64,000 nucleotides of DNA from G965222505 sp965222505 (GTDB lineage: Bacteria; Bacteroidota; Rhodothermia; Rhodothermales; DATKEJ01). The translations under genes were made by a program, and so were the position numbers. Below are positions 57,101-64,000 of this stretch, piece by piece (the first letter of the stretch is position 1; each line of letters opens with the position of its first letter). The notes beneath the pieces are model-generated. The model ran no database searches. It was not told the DNA's origin and was given only the letters and a program-made list of their open reading frames with translations. Where the stretch lies: contig OZ244956.1 in NCBI GenBank assembly GCA_965222505.1, forward strand, positions 2,728,001-2,792,000, written 5' to 3'.

Positions 57101-58816
57101 ATGCGCAACGCACTTGCAAGAAGCCTCGGTATGATGGCCGTTGGCTTATGGGTATCCGTCCCGCTTATTCAGGCCCAATCCCGTTTTTCAGAACCTGAAG
57201 CCCTCCATGAGGAGGTGACCATCGATTTGGTCGCTCCCATTTCCAACCTCGCCACGCGATTGGCGCACGACCCGGCCACCGGCGACCTCTATTATATGAC
57301 GATCAGCGGAGAGGTGATGCGTGTGACCATCCCGGACTCCGGACAGGTGGACGAACGCCAGGTACACGACCGGCTGGATCATGCCCTGTCTGCCCCGCAA
57401 GGCATGACCTTCGGGCCAGATGGCGTCCTATACCTCGTGAGTAACGAAGCCGATGAGCAGCGAAATTTTACGCGCGTGGTGATCCGCAAGGGTGTGCCCC
57501 AAACCGAAGGAGCGGATGACCGCATCTGGCGCACCATTGCCGAGTCTGAGCCGTACCCGCTGAGCGCCGCTTACAACCATCTGTTTAATGCCGTTGTGCT
57601 TAGTCCGGATGATCAGTACCTCTATATCAATAGCGGCTCCCGAACGGACCACGGGGAGGTCCAGAACAATCGGGGTGTTCATACCGATGATCCGCGCGAG
57701 CTTCCCATCACGGCCGCCCTGTTCAAGATTCCCGCCAATGCCGAGAACCTGATCATTCCGACGGATGAAGAGGCCCTGGCTGCGAGCGGGCTGCGCGTAG
57801 CACGGGGGTTACGCAATACCTACGCGCTGGCCTTCGCTGGAAACGGAGACCTGTTCGGCGTTGAAAACTCCGGCGACCGGGATGATGAAGAAGAACTCAA
57901 CTGGCTGCGCGAAGGACTGCACTATGGATTTCCCTGGCGCATGGGCACCAACGATACCCCCCAGCAATTCCCCGGTTACGATCCCCAGGCCGATCTGATG
58001 ATCAATGCCAACTATTTGGCCGGCCACTTCTCGGACGATCCAAACTATCCTCCCGTACCCGAAGGGCGTGTCTTCACCGATCCCATCCCCAATTTCGGCC
58101 CGGATGCCGACAAGTTTCGAGACCCGGCCGATGGGCAGGTATATGATGCCAGTGATGAGGGTGTCTCCATTTCCAGCTTCACTCCGCACCGGTCGCCGTT
58201 GGGCTTAGCATTTGATATGGATAGCTTGCTGGCAGACCCGTTTCGGGGAGGCGGCTTTACCCTTAGTTTTACGCCGGGCAGTCCCGAAGACCCCAACGGA
58301 CGTGGCCCCTTTCTGGACCCTAGCCAGGATTTACTCCATCTGGACCTGGCGAAGACGGACCAGGGCTATACCCTGAATGCCACACGTATTGTGGGTGGTT
58401 TCAGTACGCCGGTCAGTGGGGCCCTGGTGGGCAATACGATGTACATCATCGAAACCACCCTGGGGTCGACAGATCCGCCACAGCCCGGTTTATGGGCTGT
58501 AACGCTTCCTGTATTTACTTCTGGGGTAGCCAATACACCCGATGTTATACCCACATGGTGGCTCGATGCCGAAGTATACCCCAATCCGACCCAGGGCATA
58601 GCCCGTCTTGCCGTGGTACTGGAGCGGGCGACGACCGTTCAGGTTGAGGTCGTAGATGTACTGGGACGTACCGTGCAGCAGCTTGTCCCCCGGGCCTTAC
58701 AGCAAGGCCGTCATGCGTTCGAAATATCCCTGAAACACATCCCGGTGGGCGCCTATTTTGTGCGTGTAACGGCGGAAAACCGACATCTCACGCGCAAAGT
58801 ATTCAAACTGAACTAG
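57101..58816 (+). CDS. PQQ-dependent sugar dehydrogenase-like beta-propeller with T9SS C-terminal sorting domain
   Basis: The 571-residue product has a signal peptide (about 1-26, ending IQAQ). A six-bladed propeller follows with repeated phrases LATRLAHDPATGDLYYMTISGEVMRV, GMTFGPDGVLYLVSNE, DDQYLYINSGSR, RGLRNTYALAFAGNGDLFGVENSGDRDDEEELNWLREG and HYGFPWRMG, as in soluble aldose/sorbosone dehydrogenases. The last 80 residues form a type A CTD: WWLDAEVYPNPTQGIARLAV, VEVVDVLGRTVQQL, and HIPVGAYFVRVTAENRHLTRKVF, so export through T9SS is predicted. The active-site His expected in the propeller could not be checked, so the enzyme activity is open. Confidence 0.88.
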   Translation: MRNALARSLGMMAVGLWVSVPLIQAQSRFSEPEALHEEVTIDLVAPISNLATRLAHDPATGDLYYMTISGEVMRVTIPDSGQVDERQVHDRLDHALSAPQGMTFGPDGVLYLVSNEADEQRNFTRVVIRKGVPQTEGADDRIWRTIAESEPYPLSAAYNHLFNAVVLSPDDQYLYINSGSRTDHGEVQNNRGVHTDDPRELPITAALFKIPANAENLIIPTDEEALAASGLRVARGLRNTYALAFAGNGDLFGVENSGDRDDEEELNWLREGLHYGFPWRMGTNDTPQQFPGYDPQADLMINANYLAGHFSDDPNYPPVPEGRVFTDPIPNFGPDADKFRDPADGQVYDASDEGVSISSFTPHRSPLGLAFDMDSLLADPFRGGGFTLSFTPGSPEDPNGRGPFLDPSQDLLHLDLAKTDQGYTLNATRIVGGFSTPVSGALVGNTMYIIETTLGSTDPPQPGLWAVTLPVFTSGVANTPDVIPTWWLDAEVYPNPTQGIARLAVVLERATTVQVEVVDVLGRTVQQLVPRALQQGRHAFEISLKHIPVGAYFVRVTAENRHLTRKVFKLN

Positions 58817-59006
58817 CGTGCTTAAAGCGCGATTTTCCAAAAAAACGGGAAAATAAGGGGCTACACATATCTTCCTTCGTGCTTTTTCCACGTTTGAGCC
58901 GGTATGAACGTTGGTAGGAGAGGGGGCGTTTTCGTATCATGGCTTGATACTAAGTCGAAAGAGCTCAGGCTTTTTCCAAGGTAAGTCTAACCAAATTGCT
59001 AGATTC

Positions 59007-59201
59007 ATGGCGTATCACCATACCAACTCCCGTGGCAAGACCTACATCCTGCACGCGAGAAACACAACGTTGAAGAACGGAACGCAGCGTACCCTCTACT
59101 TCTTCGCGAAAGAAGAAAAAGAAGGCGCTCTCGACAGCGTACCTGCCGGATACCAGGTATCCGAAAGCAAAAACGGCCTGCCCGTTCTCAAGCGTGCCTA
59201 G
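59007..59201 (+). CDS. Conserved 64-residue protein, function unknown
   Basis: The short product starts MAYHHTNSRGKTYILHARN and ends GYQVSESKNGLPVLKRA. In the middle, TLKNGTQRTLYFFAKEEKEGALDSVP looks like two antiparallel strands and a helix. The pattern of a tiny protein with YFF and LPVLK/LPLLK is one I recognise from several phyla without known function. No signal peptide. The ATG at 59007 is the natural start; the open frame runs upstream to 58911 without similarity. A good terminator follows, so it is a monocistron. Confidence 0.82.
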   Translation: MAYHHTNSRGKTYILHARNTTLKNGTQRTLYFFAKEEKEGALDSVPAGYQVSESKNGLPVLKRA

Positions 59202-59242
59202 AACTTCTTCGGGCGAGCCAGCTTGTCCGTCGTTCAATGCAT

Positions 59243-59275
59243 GGAGGTGCCGCTTCGGTGGTACCTCCTTTTTTA
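59243..59275 (+). terminator. Intrinsic terminator after the 64-residue protein gene
   Basis: GGAGGTGCC and GGTACCTCC (one G-U pair) form a nine-pair stem around GCTTCGGT, followed by TTTTTTA. Confidence 0.88.
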
Positions 59276-59341
59276 TGCAGAATGAAAAGCGCTTCCACTG
59301 AATTAAATGGCGAAGGCTTTGTCAAAACCACGGGTATTTGC

Positions 59342-59371
59342 TTGACGATGCCTGTCGCGGAGCCGTATTAT
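59342..59371 (+). promoter_or_regulatory. Sigma70-like promoter upstream of a structured RNA / argG leader
   Basis: TTGACG (59342-59347) and TATTAT (59366-59371) are separated by 18 bases, close to the housekeeping consensus and stronger than most promoters in the window. Transcription should begin at about 59376-59379. Confidence 0.65.
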
Positions 59372-59375
59372 TGGC

Positions 59376-59564
59376 ATCCATTTGCACACCATGCAAGCAT
59401 GCTCCGCTCATAACGTCCTCCTCCGTCCGGTCTCGCGACGATGCCGACCGATTCTGTCTGTCCAGGTGGATCCATGCTCGACCTCGGAGTCTGTTAGCGG
59501 ATAGCGATTGCATCGCCCATAGACTTTTACCGAAGCGTCGGTCCACCCGGATCGGCGCTTTTTT
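59376..59564 (+). ncRNA. Candidate structured RNA (6S-like) or argG leader ending in a terminator
   Basis: The roughly 190-base transcript predicted from the promoter has no open reading frame and folds as a long rod: ATGCAA (59391) with TTGCAT (59508), TCCGCT (59403) with AGCGGA (59496), AAC (59412) with GTT (59493), CTCCG (59421) with CGGAG (59485), with symmetric internal loops. It ends with a 12-bp hairpin (59533-59564) and a T-run. This resembles 6S RNA in size and shape, but conserved 6S sequence was not verified. Its terminator lies 21 bases before the argG ATG, so it could also be an attenuator. Confidence 0.5.
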
Positions 59565-59568
59565 ATTT
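59533..59568 (+). terminator. Strong intrinsic terminator/attenuator directly before argG
   Basis: AAGCGTCGGTCC (59533-59544) pairs with GGATCGGCGCTT (59549-59560) over all 12 positions, two being G-U, around ACCC, followed by TTTTATTT. The argG start is only about 20 bases farther, so unless argG has its own promoter here, read-through past this hairpin governs the arg operon. Confidence 0.88.
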
Positions 59569-59585
59569 CATTGACTTGTACGTTC

Positions 59586-60776
59586 ATGGCCATTGTTCTG
59601 GCATTCAGCGGTGGATTGGATACGTCCTTCTGCGTGCCCTACCTTAAGGAAACCTACGATGAACCGGTCCATACGGTGACTGTAAACACGGGTGGGCTTA
59701 CGGATGCGGATGGTCTCGCCGCGTGGTCCGAGAAACTGGGGGCGGCTAGTCACCAAACCATTGATGCCCGCCCCCGCCTGTTCACCGATCATTTGTGTTA
59801 CCTGATTATGGGAAACGTTCTGCGTGGGCAGGTTTATCCGTTGTGCGTTGGGCCAGAGCGGGTCGTTCAGGCCCGTGCCGTGGCTGACGCAGCCCGTACC
59901 CTTGGGGCCCGTGCGGTGGCCCACGGTTCTACCGGAGCCGGTAATGATCAAGTACGCTTTGACGGGGCCTTACGCGTCCTGGCTGCGGACCTGGAAATTA
60001 TCACGCCCATCCGGACCCATGGCCTGAGCCGATCTGCCACGACCGCCTACCTGAAGGAACACGGATTTGAAGTGGCCTCTGAAACCACCACGTATTCCAT
60101 CAACAAGGGCTTGTGGGGTACCACCATCGGCGGCAAGGAAACCCTGACCAGCGCGTTGCCCTTGCCCGATGCTGCGTACCCGGATACTGCCTCTCCAGAC
60201 ACCGCACCTGATACACCTCAGACGCTCACGCTGGCGTTCGAGCAGGGTGTTCCTACAGCCCTCAACGGGGAAGCCATGGAGCCGGTGAGCCTCATTGAAA
60301 CCCTGAATAACCTTGGTGCACAACACGGCGTTGGGCGGGGCATTCATGTAGGAGATACGATTCTCGGCATCAAGGGCCGGGTCGGGTTTGAAGCACCTGC
60401 CCCTATCATCCTGATTGAAGCGCACCGGGAACTGGAAAAGATCGTCCTGACCCGATGGCAACAGTTTCAAAAAGCCCAATTGGGCGATTTCTACGGGATG
60501 CTGCTGCATGAAGGGCAATACTTCGATCCAGTCATGCGAGACATGGAAGCCTATTTCGAACGTGCCCAATCCGTCGTGACCGGCACCGTAACACTCCAAC
60601 TCTTTAAGGGTAACATCAGCGTGCAGGGATGCAACAGCCCGTTTTCGTTGTTCAACCAACGGGTGGCTGCCTACGGTGAAACCAATCAACTCTGGGACGG
60701 GCGGGATGCCGAAGGCTTCACCCGGATTTACGGCCTGCAAGGTTATCTGGCCCATCGGGCACGGCAGGGACAATAG
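59586..60776 (+). CDS. argG: Argininosuccinate synthase
   Basis: The 396-residue product begins MAIVLAFSGGLDTSFCVPYL with the ATP-pyrophosphatase motif SGGLDTS (residues 8-14). It also contains ARAVAHGSTGAGNDQVRFD, STTYSINKGLWGTTIGGKE-type substrate residues and GRVGFEAPAPIILIEAHRELEKIVL. It condenses citrulline with aspartate using ATP. The ATG at 59586 fits the family; an ATG at 59571 would add five residues. It heads an operon argG-argC-argD-argF', 11 bases before argC. No argH or argB is in the window. Confidence 0.95.
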   Translation: MAIVLAFSGGLDTSFCVPYLKETYDEPVHTVTVNTGGLTDADGLAAWSEKLGAASHQTIDARPRLFTDHLCYLIMGNVLRGQVYPLCVGPERVVQARAVADAARTLGARAVAHGSTGAGNDQVRFDGALRVLAADLEIITPIRTHGLSRSATTAYLKEHGFEVASETTTYSINKGLWGTTIGGKETLTSALPLPDAAYPDTASPDTAPDTPQTLTLAFEQGVPTALNGEAMEPVSLIETLNNLGAQHGVGRGIHVGDTILGIKGRVGFEAPAPIILIEAHRELEKIVLTRWQQFQKAQLGDFYGMLLHEGQYFDPVMRDMEAYFERAQSVVTGTVTLQLFKGNISVQGCNSPFSLFNQRVAAYGETNQLWDGRDAEGFTRIYGLQGYLAHRARQGQ

Positions 60777-60787
60777 CGGTGTAACCC

Positions 60788-61816
60788 ATGAAACGAAACG
60801 TCGCAATCCTACATGGAGCCGGCTATACCGGTGGTGAACTCATCCGCCTGCTGATCGGCCATCCGGGCCTCAACCTGGCCGCCGTTACCAGCCGAACCTT
60901 TGCCGGGCAACCTGTTGGAGCGGTACATCCCACGCTACAAGGACAAACCGCACTGGCGTTCACGACGGAAGATACCGTGCCGTGGGCCTCGCTGGATGCC
61001 ATCCTCATCGCCGCCGAACACGGACAAGGTGTGCATACCGTGCAGCGCACCCTGGACGTAGGTTTTACCGGCTGCATCGTAGACCTCAGTGCCGATTTCC
61101 GGCTGGCCGATGCTGCACAGTACCCTACATGGTACCGGTTTGAACATCCAGCTCCAGCATTGCTGGATGCCTTTACCTACGGAATACCGGAAGTCCATGC
61201 CCCCTACGCGACATCCTACGTGGCCAACCCCGGCTGTTTTGCCACCGGCCTGAACCTGGCGTTGTGGCCCTTGAGCCGCCACCTGCAAGAAATGGAGGCT
61301 CACATAACAGCCTGTACAGGAGCCTCGGGTTCTGGTGCAAGGCCCAAAGCCACTACCCATTTTCCCACACGCGACGGAAATATGAGGGCGTACAAAGTAT
61401 TGAATCACCAGCATTTAGGCGAGGTAGGCCAACTGTTGGGTACCTCGGCCACGTTGCATTTTGTGCCGGTCTCCGGGCCGTGGACGCGCGGGATCTGGGG
61501 GACGGCGCACCTCACCCTTCCTGACGGGATTTCGCAAGCAGATATAGATACCTGGTATGCCGAGGCGTACGCATCGGCCCCATGCGTTCGGTGTCATCCT
61601 GGTCGGTTACCGGAACTGCGGTGGTCCGTAAGGACGCCGTTCTGTGATGTGGGATGGGTTGCGTCCGGTCAGCATTTGGTGGTGGGCTTTGGTCTGGATA
61701 ACCTGCTTAAAGGAGCCGCCTCCCAGGCCGTCCAAAACCTGAATCTGTTGCTTGATTTACCCGAAACGGCAGGGTTGTTACCGGTCCCCTTGCAAACCGA
61801 AGAGGTCCTGTCTTGA
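60788..61816 (+). CDS. argC: N-acyl-gamma-glutamyl-phosphate reductase
   Basis: The 342-residue protein begins with a Rossmann motif AILHGAGYTGGELIRLL, contains VDLSADFRL, the catalytic Cys in ATSYVANPGCFATGLNLAL, and TACTGASGSGARPKATTHFPTRDGNMRAYK. It reduces N-acetyl (or N-succinyl) glutamyl phosphate to the semialdehyde with NADPH. Its stop overlaps the argD start by four bases. Confidence 0.94.
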   Translation: MKRNVAILHGAGYTGGELIRLLIGHPGLNLAAVTSRTFAGQPVGAVHPTLQGQTALAFTTEDTVPWASLDAILIAAEHGQGVHTVQRTLDVGFTGCIVDLSADFRLADAAQYPTWYRFEHPAPALLDAFTYGIPEVHAPYATSYVANPGCFATGLNLALWPLSRHLQEMEAHITACTGASGSGARPKATTHFPTRDGNMRAYKVLNHQHLGEVGQLLGTSATLHFVPVSGPWTRGIWGTAHLTLPDGISQADIDTWYAEAYASAPCVRCHPGRLPELRWSVRTPFCDVGWVASGQHLVVGFGLDNLLKGAASQAVQNLNLLLDLPETAGLLPVPLQTEEVLS

Positions 61817-62988
61817 CGACCGAAACCATCATTGCTCTCGAAGAGGCGTATCAAATCCCGACCTATAACAAAATACCTCTGGCGCTGGAAAAGGGGGCGG
61901 GGCGGCATGTGTGGGATGCAGACGGCAACCGTTATCTCGATTTCTACGGAGGACATTGTGTGACGGTGCTGGGGCATTGTCCGCCACGCGTGGTCGAGGC
62001 CGTGCAGCACCAGGCAGGCCAACTCATGTTCTACTCGAATGTGGCCTATAGTCGCATTCGAGCTCAGGCGGCGAAGGCTGTGGCACAAATGATGCCGGAG
62101 GGATTGCAGCATGTGTTTTTCTGCAATTCAGGCTCCGAGGCCAACGAGGCCGCCCTCAAACTCGCTCGGAAATGGACCGGCAAGACCGGCATCATCGCCA
62201 TGGAGGGTAGTTTTCACGGGCGGACGCTGGGCAGTTTGGCCACTACCTGGGCATCCAAGTATCGTGCTCCTTATGCAGAGGTACTGCCCCCTACGCACTT
62301 CGTCCCGTTTGGGGATCCAGAGGCCGTGGCCAAGCAACTAAAAACAGGAGACATCGCCGCCGTTATTCTGGAGCCGATCCAGAGCATGGCCGGGATTCAG
62401 GTGGCCTCAACGTCATATTTCGAACAGTTGCGGGTGCTGTGTGACCAATACGGGGCCGCGCTGATTTTTGACGAGGTGCAGACCGGCGTTGGCCGAACGG
62501 GCACCTTCTCGATTTCCGAATCGCTGAGGGTATTTCCGGACCTAAGTACGATGGCAAAAAGCCTCGGAGCGGGTGTACCTGTGGGGGCGACGTTTGTATC
62601 GGATGCCATCGCCCAATCGGTCAAATACGGCGATCAGGGCACCACCTTCGGCGGGGGGATGCTGGCGATGGCGGCGGTGCGGGCAACCGTAGAGACGTTA
62701 CAGGAAGACGATTTAATGGCCCAGGCCCATCACATTTTTGACCATATTCATTCGGCGCTGTCTACCAAGGTAGCTGCCGTGCGCGGGAAGGGGTGCCTGA
62801 TCGGAGTCGAACTGCACGGGCGGGTTGCGCCGGTATTGGCGGCACTTAGGGAAGCAAGGGTATTAGCCGGTGGAGCCGTGCCGCCGAACGTCATGCGCCT
62901 GATGCCGGCCCTGAACACCACCGACGAAGAACTGGAGCACTTCTGTACCGCGATGGTGCAAGCCCTCTCGACCGTAGAAACTGTATGA
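61813..62988 (+). CDS. argD: N-acylornithine aminotransferase (class III PLP)
   Basis: The 391-residue aminotransferase contains FYGGHCVTVLGHCPPRVVEAV, FCNSGSEANEAALKLARKWTGK, GSFHGRTLGSLATTW, LIFDEVQTGVGRTGTF and the PLP lysine in TMAKSLGAGVPVGAT. It makes N-acylornithine from the semialdehyde. The start is TTG at 61813, within the argC stop (TTGA overlap), and no ATG lies near, so translation coupling is likely. It is followed by argF' with an ATGA overlap. Confidence 0.93.
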   Translation: MTTETIIALEEAYQIPTYNKIPLALEKGAGRHVWDADGNRYLDFYGGHCVTVLGHCPPRVVEAVQHQAGQLMFYSNVAYSRIRAQAAKAVAQMMPEGLQHVFFCNSGSEANEAALKLARKWTGKTGIIAMEGSFHGRTLGSLATTWASKYRAPYAEVLPPTHFVPFGDPEAVAKQLKTGDIAAVILEPIQSMAGIQVASTSYFEQLRVLCDQYGAALIFDEVQTGVGRTGTFSISESLRVFPDLSTMAKSLGAGVPVGATFVSDAIAQSVKYGDQGTTFGGGMLAMAAVRATVETLQEDDLMAQAHHIFDHIHSALSTKVAAVRGKGCLIGVELHGRVAPVLAALREARVLAGGAVPPNVMRLMPALNTTDEELEHFCTAMVQALSTVETV

Positions 62989-64000
62989 CCACACCAGATA
63001 CCCCCCGGCATATCCTCAACTGGCACGAACTGGACCGGGCTGTTTGGGACCGGTGCCTCGAATCGGCTTTGCAGCATGAAGCCGACCGTCGTTGGACGAA
63101 TGCAGCGCACGGGCGAAGTATGGGGTTGTTGTTCTTCAATGCGTCGCTGAGGACCCGGACCTCTATGGAACTGGCCGGAAGGGAATTGGGTGCCCACATG
63201 ACCACCCTGAACATGACCCAGGGCCTATGGGGCATGGCCTGGGAGCAGGGGGTGCCCATGGCCGGAACCGCCGCCGAGCACATCACCGAGGCGATGGGGG
63301 TGCTTTCCCAGTATTATGCAGCACTGGGGGTTCGGCTGTTTGCCAACTTCGAGACCTACGCCCCCGACCGGCAGGATGCCCGGATGCGGCAGCTTATGGC
63401 CGCAGCTTCGGTGCCGGTCGTCAACCTGGAATCGGCATTTTACCACCCCTGCCAGGGTCTTGCCGATGCAGCCACCATCGCCAGACAATTTCAGGGTGAT
63501 GTTGCAGGCCGGCAATTCGTATTGACCTGGGCATATCACCCCAAGGCCCTCCCGATGGCTGTGCCCAACTCGGCCTTGTTGATGGCGGCTCGCTTGGGGA
63601 TGAACGTCACCGTCGCCCGGCCCGAAGGCTATGAACTTGACGAAGCCGTGATGACCCAGGCCCGGTGCTATGCCGAGGCCCAAGGCACCCACCTGAAAGA
63701 AGTGGATGACCCTGATGCCGCATATGTCGGGGCCGATGTCATATACGCGAAGGCATGGGGTGGATCACTGGCCTACACCGATCCAGAGCGAGAACGATCT
63801 CTTCGGGGAGAACACAGCGGTTGGCGCGTGACCCAGGCGCGTATGGACCGGACGCGGCAGGGCGTATTCATGCACTGCCTGCCGGTGCGGCGTGGGGTGG
63901 TTGTGGACGATGCCGTATTGGACGGGCCGCAGACCGTCCATTTACAACAAGCAGGCTTTCGGCTGCATGCCCAGAAGGCCATGCTGGAATATGTGTGGGA
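62985..64000 (+). CDS. argF': N-acylornithine carbamoyltransferase (argF'), likely succinylornithine type; runs off the window
   Basis: About 338 codons are visible; the 3' end is outside the window but little should be missing. Landmarks: LLFFNASLRTRTSMELAG (carbamoyl phosphate loop), NLESAFYHPCQGLADAATIA, GADVIYAKAWGG, GVFMHCLPVRRGVVVDDAV and RLHAQKAMLEYV. These belong to the acylornithine transcarbamylases of Bacteroidota and Xanthomonas, not to OTCase. At the position of the specificity residue (Glu92 in the Xanthomonas enzyme), in GTAAEHITEA, there is Ala97. Mutating Glu92 to small residues is known to turn the Xanthomonas enzyme to N-succinylornithine, so a succinylated pathway is inferred. 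Confidence 0.92.
   Translation, partial: MTTPDTPRHILNWHELDRAVWDRCLESALQHEADRRWTNAAHGRSMGLLFFNASLRTRTSMELAGRELGAHMTTLNMTQGLWGMAWEQGVPMAGTAAEHITEAMGVLSQYYAALGVRLFANFETYAPDRQDARMRQLMAAASVPVVNLESAFYHPCQGLADAATIARQFQGDVAGRQFVLTWAYHPKALPMAVPNSALLMAARLGMNVTVARPEGYELDEAVMTQARCYAEAQGTHLKEVDDPDAAYVGADVIYAKAWGGSLAYTDPERERSLRGEHSGWRVTQARMDRTRQGVFMHCLPVRRGVVVDDAVLDGPQTVHLQQAGFRLHAQKAMLEYVW

Overview
The window reads as an origin-proximal chromosome segment of a free-living Bacteroidota-type bacterium, most likely of the Rhodothermales/Balneolales side (GC judged by eye in the mid-50s). Lineage markers are PorX (response regulator plus PglZ domain) and a protein with a type IX secretion (T9SS) C-terminal sorting domain, BshA of bacillithiol synthesis, an acylornithine transcarbamylase (argF') instead of ordinary OTCase, a one-chain GcvP, the L28-L33-small-basic-protein trio, and several PF13568-like outer-membrane barrels. 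No phage, transposase or CRISPR array was seen.

Layout. 1-9.8 kb: a lipoprotein with a ClpP-like fold, a membrane AraC regulator, porX, an OM barrel, bshA with a kinase-fold partner, ilvE, and a GAF/degenerate-GGDEF membrane protein. 10.0-11.5 kb: an arsenosugar pair (peroxidase-like protein and ArsS). 11.5-12.06 kb: an AT-rich gene-free stretch with about a dozen DnaA-box-like 9-mers, the best oriC candidate here. 12-20 kb: comEC, nusB, a phosphatase, ychF, an OM barrel, a LolC/E permease, and rpmB-rpmG-small protein. 20.3-20.9 kb: tRNA-Pro, tRNA-Arg(UCU) split by a group I intron, and tRNA-Cys. 20.9-28.4 kb: TonB receptor, gcvP, MarR, YceI, tRNA-Gly, tRNA-Val, VOC protein. 28.5-35.8 kb: SGNH hydrolase, cytochrome c, a multi-Ig membrane protein, fabG, apaG, thyA and small orphans. 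36-45 kb: mnmG-rsmG, OM barrel, mfd, murQ, recF, with three perfect parS palindromes. 45-54 kb: M48 peptidase, a small AT-richer island (RuvC-fold protein and DUF5995), uvrA and two GT4 glycosyltransferases. 54-59.2 kb: HtrA lipoprotein, arsM, acyltransferase, T9SS-targeted sugar-dehydrogenase-like protein and a 64-aa protein. 59.3-64 kb: a promoter-structured RNA-terminator unit, then argG-argC-argD-argF' running off the end.

How parts fit together. The parS cluster, recF, mnmG/rsmG and the DnaA-box cluster all point to the replication origin neighbourhood. ArsM, ArsS and the peroxidase-like protein would form one arsenic methylation/arsenosugar route although they lie 45 kb apart. PorX and the CTD protein imply a T9SS encoded elsewhere. 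The arg genes form a translationally coupled operon, and the substrate-specificity position of the transcarbamylase is alanine, which suggests a succinylated rather than acetylated ornithine pathway. All calls come from reading the sequence without database searches; family names rest on recognised motifs.
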